DNA of 6,759 nucleotides from an uncultured Collinsella sp. (GTDB lineage Bacteria > Actinomycetota > Coriobacteriia > Coriobacteriales > Coriobacteriaceae): positions 1 to 6,759 of the forward strand of contig CABUGR010000053.1 in assembly GCA_902491135.1 (NCBI GenBank). The letters are read 5' to 3'. The notes under the pieces are model-generated. The model saw only the letters and a program-made list of their open reading frames with translations, made no database searches and was not told the origin of the DNA. The position numbers were made by a program, and so were the translations under genes. Shown piece by piece: positions 1 through 4,979 of the stretch; within the stretch, counting starts at the first letter, position 1, and every line of letters starts with the position of its first letter.

Positions 1-788
1 TCACCGTGTCCGGCCAGCTCAACGCCGAGAACTTTGCCATGGCCTTTGGCGACGTGTACACCTTTGGCCCCACCTTCCGTGCCGAGAACTCCAACACCAC
101 GCGCCACGCCGCCGAGTTTTGGATGATCGAGCCCGAGATGGCCTTTGCCGACCTCAACGACTACATGGATAACGCCGAGGCCATGCTCAAGTACGTCCTT
201 AAGGACGTCATGGCAACCTGCCCCGACGAGCTCAATATGCTCAACAAGTTTGTGGACAAGGGTCTGCTCGAGCGCCTGGACCATGTCGCCAACTCCGACT
301 TTGCCCGCGTTACCTACACCGAGGCCGTCGAGATCCTGGAGCAGGCCGTCGCCGCCGGTCACAAGTTTGACTATCCCGTGAGCTGGGGCATCGACCTGCA
401 AACCGAGCACGAGCGTTTCCTGACCGAGGAGCACTTTAAGCGCCCGACCTTCGTGACCGACTACCCGGCCGAGATCAAGGCGTTCTACATGCGCATGAAC
501 GAGGACGGCAAGACCGTCGCCGCCGCCGACTGCCTGGTGCCGGGCATCGGCGAGATCATCGGTGGCTCCCAGCGCGAGGAGCGCCTGGATCTGCTCGAGG
601 CCCGCATCAAGGACCTGGGTATGAATCCCGAGCAGTACAAGTACTACCTTGACCTGCGCCGCTACGGTTCCTGCAAGCACGCCGGCTACGGTCTGGGCTT
701 CGAGCGCTTGGTCATGTATCTGACCGGCGTGGGCAACATCCGCGACGTCCTGCCGCACCCGCGCACCGTGGGCAACGCCGACTTCTAA
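1..788 (+). CDS. asnS: Asparaginyl-tRNA synthetase, C-terminal part (5' end outside window)
   Basis: Cytoplasmic class IIb aminoacyl-tRNA synthetase that charges tRNA-Asn with asparagine using ATP. About 261 residues are visible, roughly the last 55-60% of a protein that is usually about 460 residues. The frame is already open at base 3 (Thr codon, then GTG). The GTG at 6 encodes the Val of the conserved TVSGQL stretch and is not a start. Motif 2 is seen as [20 protein letters not shown] and IEPEMAF. Motif 3 is seen near the end as [15 protein letters not shown], followed by [11 protein letters not shown] and the usual short tail [17 protein letters not shown] is also typical of AsnRS. The [12 protein letters not shown] stretch and the lack of an AspRS-type insertion domain favour AsnRS over AspRS. 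The gene ends in TAA and is followed 48 nt later by an intrinsic terminator, so it is probably the last gene of its transcript. No frameshift is seen. Confidence 0.97.
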   Translation, partial: TVSGQLNAENFAMAFGDVYTFGPTFRAENSNTTRHAAEFWMIEPEMAFADLNDYMDNAEAMLKYVLKDVMATCPDELNMLNKFVDKGLLERLDHVANSDFARVTYTEAVEILEQAVAAGHKFDYPVSWGIDLQTEHERFLTEEHFKRPTFVTDYPAEIKAFYMRMNEDGKTVAAADCLVPGIGEIIGGSQREERLDLLEARIKDLGMNPEQYKYYLDLRRYGSCKHAGYGLGFERLVMYLTGVGNIRDVLPHPRTVGNADF

Positions 789-836
789 TCGTCGAACGCT
801 AGCTCGCGTCGCCACACGCCAACGCTCATCGCACAA

Positions 837-870
837 GCGTCTCTCGACATCGGTCGAGAGACGCTTTTTT
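837..870 (+). terminator. Intrinsic terminator after asnS
   Basis: A perfect 12-bp stem (837-848 with 853-864) has a 4-nt loop ATCG and is followed at once by six T residues (865-870). This is a classic rho-independent terminator 48 nt downstream of the asnS stop. It isolates asnS from the WYL regulator gene. Confidence 0.93.
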
Positions 871-883
871 CAACAGCATCCGT

Positions 884-905
884 CAAGCTTTTGGCAAGTT
901 TTTGG
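884..905. repeat. Tandem 11-nt direct repeat upstream of WYL regulator
   Basis: Two adjacent 11-nt units, caagcttttgg (884-894) and caagtttttgg (895-905), differ at one base. They lie 14 nt after the asnS terminator and about 140 nt before the regulator start, where a promoter or operator for that gene would be expected. A TTGGCA (891-896) spans the junction and resembles a -35 box, but no good -10 hexamer lies at 16-18 nt. A protein-binding role is inferred only. Confidence 0.45.
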
Positions 906-1046
906 TCAGTTGAGCAGGGCTGTTGAAAACTCGACCCGCCGTTTGCCGACGACTACCGACCGCCCAGAGCGCCCTGCGCCCCTGGGAAAGCCCCGCGTCC
1001 TAGGCTCCATACCGTCGCCACCCAAAACGGAAAGGACGTGGGCACC

Positions 1047-1832
1047 ATGACCGAAGCCGCTGTTGAAACCTACGACACCACGACGAGGGGCGCCGCCTCG
1101 ATGGCAGCCTATCGCGCCGTTCGTATCCTGCAGCTCTTGAGCGAAAACACCGGCGAAGACAAGGCCATGCTTTCCGATGAGCTGATCCGGCGCCTCGCCC
1201 ATCCCGACGACCCCGCCCGCATGCCCATCTCGGCGGCGCGGCGCAGCATCTACACCGCCATCTCCGCGCTTCGCCATGCCGGATACGAAATTGAATACAA
1301 ACGCGGCGTGGGCTACAAACTTCTTACCCGCCCGCTCACCGATGAAGAGATCATCCGGCTCCACGGTATGGTCATGCGCAACCGCTCCACGCCTATCGCT
1401 ATCCGCAAGAGCATGGCGCAGCACTTAGTTGCCATGGCGAGCGCCGACGTTCGCGGCTACCTCGATACACCCGAACCCGCTCCAAGCGCAGGCAGCAAGG
1501 CTACCAAGGCAACACGCACGCCCATCAAGCGCATCGACACGTGCGAGCTCGTCGAGCAGGCCATCGACCACGGAACCACGGTGAGTTTTGATATTTCGAG
1601 CGTCACGACACGCGGCGAAACCGAAGCAGCACGGATGACACTCCGTCCCTTTGCCATCAGGCAGCGCGATGGCATCTCGTATCTGCTGGGAACGGTCTAC
1701 GACGCCCGAGGCACCGACGATACGCTGCGCACCGTCGAGATCGCCCGTATGAGAAACGTCAGCACGCGCCTGCTCGACGGCAAGAAGCTCTTCGCCGCCC
1801 TGGACGAGGACGACGCCTCCTCCGCCGCATAA
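1047..1832 (+). CDS. WYL-domain transcriptional regulator with N-terminal winged helix
   Basis: A 261-residue predicted cytoplasmic DNA-binding regulator. Residues about 20-93 resemble a DeoR/HTH_11-type winged helix: a helix AAYRAVRILQLLSEN, a recognition-like segment ARRSIYTAISALRHAGYEI, and a wing with KRGVGYKLL. Residues 97-140 form the helical bridge usual in WYL proteins (LTDEEIIRLHGMV). Residues 142-160 are a Pro/Ala/Ser/Lys-rich linker. Residues about 163-240 match a WYL domain: AIDHGTTVSF, then R196, P201, DGISYLLG (211-215, in place of the WYL tripeptide) and a final VEIARMRNV strand. WYL domains are known in some families to sense ligands, including nucleic acids; the ligand here is unknown. 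ATG 1047 is chosen because AAAGGA (1031-1036) lies 10 nt upstream. The GTG at 1038 would leave only 1 nt. The protein is slightly shorter than typical three-domain WYL regulators (about 300-330 residues) and lacks an obvious C-terminal WCX extension. No terminator separates it from the importer operon, so it may regulate those genes and partly be co-transcribed with them; this is inference from position. Confidence 0.8.
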   Translation: MTEAAVETYDTTTRGAASMAAYRAVRILQLLSENTGEDKAMLSDELIRRLAHPDDPARMPISAARRSIYTAISALRHAGYEIEYKRGVGYKLLTRPLTDEEIIRLHGMVMRNRSTPIAIRKSMAQHLVAMASADVRGYLDTPEPAPSAGSKATKATRTPIKRIDTCELVEQAIDHGTTVSFDISSVTTRGETEAARMTLRPFAIRQRDGISYLLGTVYDARGTDDTLRTVEIARMRNVSTRLLDGKKLFAALDEDDASSAA

Positions 1833-1841
1833 GACCCTCCG

Positions 1842-1902
1842 CCGCCCATTCGACTACCCGTACCGCCCATTCGACTACCCGTACCGCCCATCCGATTCTG
1901 TA
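1842..1902. repeat. 21-bp tandem repeat, two perfect copies plus a decayed third
   Basis: Units at 1842-1862 and 1863-1883 are identical 21-mers beginning ccgcccattcgactaccc. A third, 19-nt unit at 1884-1902 keeps ccgcccat, then diverges (ccgattctgta). The array begins 10 nt after the regulator's stop codon and ends 20 nt before the -35 box of the importer promoter. The 21-nt period is two helical turns, which would suit an array of protein sites. It is equally a length divisible by three that could arise by slippage. Confidence 0.85.
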
Positions 1903-1921
1903 TTAAAAACCCGCCAGGCTG

Positions 1922-1949
1922 TTGTAAAAATGGACATCAGCGCTACTAT
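1922..1949 (+). promoter_or_regulatory. Sigma-70-like promoter of the ABC importer operon
   Basis: TTGTAA (1922-1927) and TACTAT (1944-1949) are separated by 16 nt in an AT-richer patch of a GC-rich region. They resemble TTGACA and TATAAT at 4/6 and 5/6 positions. Transcription would begin near 1955-1957, giving a leader of about 57 nt before the ATG at 2013. Confidence 0.65.
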
Positions 1950-1954
1950 AGTCC

Positions 1955-1980
1955 CACTTGCACTTTGTCCCAGTGCAGTG
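1955..1980 (+). promoter_or_regulatory. Hairpin or operator dyad at the start of the importer leader
   Basis: CACT (1955-1958) and GCACT (1960-1964) can pair with AGTGC (1972-1976) and AGTG (1977-1980), giving 9 bp with one bulged T and a 7-nt loop. The dyad starts at the predicted transcription start, so it could be a 5' RNA hairpin or a DNA operator overlapping the start site. A short second pairing, CCAG (1984-1987) with CTGG (1999-2002), touches the G-rich ribosome binding site (2001-2005). The leader is too short for a T-box and matches no riboswitch I recognise. Confidence 0.45.
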
Positions 1981-2012
1981 TTTCCAGCCATTTTTATACT
2001 GGGGGTAATGAT

Positions 2013-2993
2013 ATGAAGGACATCACCATCAGCCGCAGGAGCCTTCTGGTCTCCGCCGGCCTGCTCGCGCTCGCCCCGCTCGCCGGATGCGGCGGCAGCT
2101 CTGGTTCCGGCTCCACTGCCGCCGGTTCCGACTACACCATCGGCGTTCTGCAGCTCACCGAGCACTCCGCGCTCGATGCCGCCAACGACGGCTTCGTCAA
2201 GGCCATCAAGAAGAGCGGCCTTAAGGTCAAGATCGACCAGAAGAACGCCCAGAACGACCAGTCCACGTGTAAGTCCATTGCCGACAAGTTTGTGGGCGAC
2301 AACGTCAACCTGATTTATGCCATCGCCACGCCCGCCGCGCAGGCTGCCGCCGGCGCCACGGCCGATATCCCCATCGTGGGCTGCGCCATCACCGACTACG
2401 CCGCCTCCGGCCTGGTCCAGGACAACGACAAGCCCGGCACCAACGTCACGGGCGCTTCCGACCTCACCCCGGTCGCCGAGCAGCTCGAGATGATGCAGAA
2501 GGTCCTGCCCGACGTAAAGAAGGTCGGCCTGCTCTACTGCACCGCCGAGTCCAACTCCGACGTCCAAATCAAGGCCGCCAAGAAGGAGCTCGACAAGCTT
2601 GGCCTCGAGTACACTGACTTCACCGTCTCGAGCTCCAACGAGATTCAGTCCGTCGTCGAGTCTGCCGTGGGCAAGGTCGACGCACTGTACTCCCCCACCG
2701 ACAACACCATCGCCGCGGGTGCCTCGCAGGTCGGCCAGATCTGCAAGGAAAACAAGCTTCCCTTCGTGACTGGCGAGGAGGGTATGTGCATGGCCGGCGG
2801 CCTGTTCACCCTCTCCATCAATTACGAGGACCTGGGCTACGCCGCGGGCGAGATGGCCGTTAAGATCCTGAAGGGCGAGGCCAAGCCCGAAGACATGCCG
2901 ATCAAGCACCTCTCGAGCAAGGACCTGGTCGTCGTCAAGAACGACGAAATGGCCGAGGCCCTGGGCATCGACCTTTCCGCTCTGGACGCGTAA
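2013..2993 (+). CDS. ABC importer substrate-binding lipoprotein (TrpX/ABC_sub_bind family)
   Basis: A 326-residue binding protein that captures the substrate outside the membrane and delivers it to the permease encoded next. The N-terminus is a lipoprotein signal: SRRSLL at 7-12, a hydrophobic core, and lipobox LAGC at 23-26, with Cys26 as the lipid-modified residue. A Gly/Ser tether runs 27-38. The twin Arg could also mean Tat export. The mature part has the two-lobe fold pattern of the ABC_sub_bind family (COG2984): YTIGVLQLTEHSALD (41-55), an ATPAAQAAA segment, GVSD-like GASDLTP, YSPTDNTIAAG (226 onward), GEEGM (254 onward) and INYEDLGYAAGEMA (269 onward), ending with ALGIDL. Studied streptococcal relatives (TrpX) bind tryptophan or other aromatic amino acids; the ligand here is not determined. 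ATG 2013 is chosen over an in-frame upstream TTG (1965) because GGGGG (2001-2005) lies 7 nt before it and the signal peptide begins there. The permease gene follows after 203 nt. Confidence 0.92.
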   Translation: MKDITISRRSLLVSAGLLALAPLAGCGGSSGSGSTAAGSDYTIGVLQLTEHSALDAANDGFVKAIKKSGLKVKIDQKNAQNDQSTCKSIADKFVGDNVNLIYAIATPAAQAAAGATADIPIVGCAITDYAASGLVQDNDKPGTNVTGASDLTPVAEQLEMMQKVLPDVKKVGLLYCTAESNSDVQIKAAKKELDKLGLEYTDFTVSSSNEIQSVVESAVGKVDALYSPTDNTIAAGASQVGQICKENKLPFVTGEEGMCMAGGLFTLSINYEDLGYAAGEMAVKILKGEAKPEDMPIKHLSSKDLVVVKNDEMAEALGIDLSALDA

Positions 2994-3060
2994 TGCCATA
3001 CGCGGCATGCGTCTAGAGCCCGTGCTCGCGCTTTAGCCGCGTTATTCAATATCTGAGCCA

Positions 3061-3094
3061 CAGGGGCGGGCGCTGTAGACCGGCGTCCGCCCTG
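3061..3094 (+). terminator. GC-rich imperfect hairpin between binding-protein and permease genes
   Basis: CAGGG..CGGGCGC (3061-3073) pairs with GCGTCCGCCCTG (3083-3094) through about 12 bp, with one bulged G and one G-U pair, around a loop of about 9-10 nt. It is followed by GCTTGTTT, a weak T-tract. This fits a leaky terminator or an mRNA-stabilising hairpin that keeps the binding-protein message more abundant than the permease and ATPase messages, a common arrangement in ABC importer operons. The sequence shows the hairpin; the role is inferred. Confidence 0.5.
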
Positions 3095-3150
3095 CTTGTT
3101 TCAGGTAAAACAAAACGTCTGTCCGCAGCTCTTCTATGCATTGTTACCGC

Positions 3151-3156
3151 TATTAT
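3151..3156 (+). promoter_or_regulatory. Possible internal -10 box before the permease gene
   Basis: TATTAT (3151-3156) matches the -10 consensus at 5/6 positions and lies about 40 nt before the permease start, after the intergenic hairpin. No convincing -35 hexamer is found at 16-18 nt upstream (the sequence there is GCTCTT-like), and no TG extension is present. It is a weak candidate for a secondary promoter. Confidence 0.25.
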
Positions 3157-3196
3157 GGTGAATCACGTGTCCACCCTATCCTAGGAGGTATGAAGC

Positions 3197-4120
3197 ATGC
3201 TCATTGCATTGCAGGGCGCCGTTTCGCAGGGCGTCCTCTGGGGCATTATGGTGCTTGGCGTGTTTATCACGTTCCGCCTGCTCGACATTCCCGATATGAC
3301 CTGCGACGGCAGCTTTGCCCTCGGCGGCTGCGTCTGCGCTGTGCTCATCGTCAATAACAACGTCGACCCGCTGCTCGCCGTGCTGGCCGGTATGTGCGCC
3401 GGCGCCATCGCGGGCGCCGTCACGGGCATTTTGACCACCGTCTTTGAGATTCCTGCGATCCTCGCCGGAATCCTCACCCAGATCAGCCTGTGGTCCATCA
3501 ACCTGCGCATCATGGGCAAGTCCAATACGCCCATTCTTGCCAAGGGCACCGTGTTCTCCGCCGTCAGCAATATGACCGGTCTGCCGCAGTCCACCGTTGC
3601 CATCATCTTGGGCATCCTGCTCGCCGTGGCTATCGTTGCCATCCTGTATTGGTTCTTTGGCACCGAGATCGGCTCGGCGCTGCGAGCCACCGGCAACAAC
3701 GAGTACATGATCCGCGCTCTGGGCGTCAACACCAACTCCACCAAGATGATCGCCCTCGTGCTCTCCAACGCCCTCATCGGCCTTTCGGGCGCGCTCATCT
3801 GCCAGAGCCAAAAGTATGCCGACATTGGTATGGGCACCGGTGCCATCGTTATCGGTCTTGCCGCCATTGTTATCGGCGAGGTGCTCGGCCGTCTGCTGCC
3901 CGGCGGCCTCACGCAGTTTAGCGTCCGTCTTGCCTCCGCCGTCTTTGGCTCCGTGGTGTACTTCCTTATCCGCGCCATCGTGCTGCAGTTGGGCATGGAC
4001 GCCAACGACATGAAGCTGCTCTCCGCCGTAATTGTCGCTGTGGCCCTGTGCGTGCCCGTGGTTTGGGAGCGCTATAAGCTCCGCAGCTCCTACACGAAGG
4101 GAGATGAGGCAGATGCTTAA
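3197..4120 (+). CDS. ABC importer permease (TrpY/COG4120-like, BPD_transp_2 family)
   Basis: A 307-residue integral membrane protein forming the translocation channel of the importer. I estimate eight or nine hydrophobic segments, at about 8-27, 40-54, 58-81, 86-102, 132-154, 184-203, 212-233, 243-264 and 271-289. The segment EIGSALRATGNNEYMIRALG (157-176), followed by SNALIGLSGAL, matches the cytoplasmic coupling region of LivH/RbsC-like permeases, where the ATPase docks. FRLLDIPDMTCDGSF (26-40) is characteristic of the COG4120 group that pairs with ABC_sub_bind proteins. The protein ends in a short charged cytoplasmic tail (KLRSSYTKGDEADA). The start is well fixed: a perfect AGGAGG (3183-3188) lies 8 nt before ATG 3197. 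The ATG at 3190 is in another frame. The ATPase gene overlaps its last 8 nt, so the two are probably translationally coupled. Family assignment is firm; the substrate is not readable. Confidence 0.93.
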   Translation: MLIALQGAVSQGVLWGIMVLGVFITFRLLDIPDMTCDGSFALGGCVCAVLIVNNNVDPLLAVLAGMCAGAIAGAVTGILTTVFEIPAILAGILTQISLWSINLRIMGKSNTPILAKGTVFSAVSNMTGLPQSTVAIILGILLAVAIVAILYWFFGTEIGSALRATGNNEYMIRALGVNTNSTKMIALVLSNALIGLSGALICQSQKYADIGMGTGAIVIGLAAIVIGEVLGRLLPGGLTQFSVRLASAVFGSVVYFLIRAIVLQLGMDANDMKLLSAVIVAVALCVPVVWERYKLRSSYTKGDEADA

Positions 4121-4907
4121 GCTCTCGCATGTCAAGAAGACCTTTAACAAGGGCACCGTCACCGAGAAGCGCGCGCTCACCGGCGTCGACCTCACCCTGA
4201 ATGACGGCGACTTTGTAACCGTGATCGGCGGCAACGGCGCCGGCAAGTCCACGCTGCTCAACATGATCGCCGGCGTGTACCCGCTCGATTCGGGCGTTAT
4301 CGAGCTCGACGGCACCGACATCTCGCGCCTGAGCGAGTCGCAGCGCGCCAAGTACCTGGGCCGCGTGTTTCAGGACCCCATGCGCGGTACCGCTGCCGAC
4401 ATGCAGATTGCCGAGAACTTGGCCCTCGCCAAGCGTCGCGGCCAGCGTCGCGGCCTTTCGTGGGGCGTCACCAAGGCCGAGAAAGATGAGTACGTTGAGC
4501 TGCTCAAGCGCCTGGACCTTGGTCTGGACACGCGTCTCAACGCCAAGGTCGGCCTGCTCTCGGGTGGCCAGCGCCAGGCACTCACCCTGCTGATGGCCAC
4601 GCTCACCAGGCCGCGCCTGCTGCTGCTCGACGAGCACACTGCGGCCCTCGACCCCAAGACGGCCTCTAAGGTGCTCAACCTGACCGAGGAGATCGTCGAC
4701 GAGAACCACCTGACCACGCTCATGGTCACGCACAACATGAACGACGCTATCCGTCTGGGCAACCGTCTGATCATGATGCACGAGGGCCATGTGATCTACG
4801 ACGTGGCCGGCGACGAGAAGAAGTCGCTCACCGTGGCCGACCTGCTGCAGAAGTTCGAGGAGGTCTCGGGCGGCGAGCTCGCCAACGACCGCATGCTACT
4901 GAGCTAA
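4113..4907 (+). CDS. ABC importer ATPase (TrpZ/COG1101-like)
   Basis: A 264-residue cytoplasmic ATP-binding subunit that powers the importer. All nucleotide-binding motifs are present: Walker A GGNGAGKST (39-47), Q-loop Gln87 in GRVFQDP, signature LSGGQRQAL (149 onward), Walker B LLLLDEH (169-175, catalytic Glu174), D-loop ALDP (178-181) and switch His207 in VTHNM. The Arg-rich segment KRRGQRRGLSWG (107-118) and the phrase MRGTAADMQIAENLALA are typical of the ATPases that accompany ABC_sub_bind proteins. The chosen start ATG 4113 has AAGGGAG (4097-4103) 9 nt upstream. An in-frame ATG at 4104 abuts that site, and starts further upstream would run deep into the permease gene. The start overlaps the permease stop in ATGCTTAA, indicating translational coupling. 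The gene is complete and ends 8 nt before the terminator stem. Confidence 0.95.
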   Translation: MLKLSHVKKTFNKGTVTEKRALTGVDLTLNDGDFVTVIGGNGAGKSTLLNMIAGVYPLDSGVIELDGTDISRLSESQRAKYLGRVFQDPMRGTAADMQIAENLALAKRRGQRRGLSWGVTKAEKDEYVELLKRLDLGLDTRLNAKVGLLSGGQRQALTLLMATLTRPRLLLLDEHTAALDPKTASKVLNLTEEIVDENHLTTLMVTHNMNDAIRLGNRLIMMHEGHVIYDVAGDEKKSLTVADLLQKFEEVSGGELANDRMLLS

Positions 4908-4915
4908 CGACCTAG

Positions 4916-4957
4916 AAAACCACCACAAAGGGGACAGGCACCTTTGTGGTGGTTTTT
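4916..4957 (+). terminator. Terminator of the importer operon with an unusual conserved-looking loop
   Basis: A perfect 16-bp stem (4916-4931 with 4941-4956) has a 9-nt loop GGACAGGCA. The right arm runs into TTTTT (4953-4957), then GTTT. It begins 8 nt after the ATPase stop. The left arm starts with AAAA, so the structure could also work on the other strand. The loop and flanking bases form the near-palindrome GGGGACAGGCACC, discussed as a finding. Confidence 0.88.
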
Positions 4958-4979
4958 GTTTAGGAATAAGGAGACTGCC

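Noticed and set aside
1038..1046. GTG at 1038 as the start of the WYL regulator
   Set aside because: The AAAGGA ribosome binding site would be only 1 nt away; ATG 1047 has workable 10-nt spacing.
906..1424. Minus-strand open frame (172 codons) opposite the start of the WYL gene
   Set aside because: Gly/Arg-rich translation with no domain and no convincing ribosome binding site; the + strand gene explains the region.
1842..1902. CRISPR array
   Set aside because: The repeats are directly adjacent with no spacers, and no cas genes are present.
1950..2012. T-box or known riboswitch in the importer leader
   Set aside because: The leader is too short and has no T-box sequence, antiterminator or recognisable aptamer.
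1875..3008. Long open frame on the minus strand opposite the binding-protein gene (377 codons)
   Set aside because: Low-complexity Gly/Val/Asp-rich translation with no recognisable domain. It is the antisense shadow of a GC-rich gene whose + strand protein has clear family motifs.
4032..4112. Upstream start for the ATPase gene (4032 or 4104)
   Set aside because: Starting at 4032 adds 27 residues encoded inside the permease gene that do not look like an ATPase N-terminus; ATG 4104 abuts its ribosome binding site.
3176..4351. Long minus-strand open frames opposite the permease and ATPase genes
   Set aside because: The translations are His/Gly/Asp-rich or Met/Arg/Pro-rich without motifs, and they lie wholly across two well-supported + strand genes.
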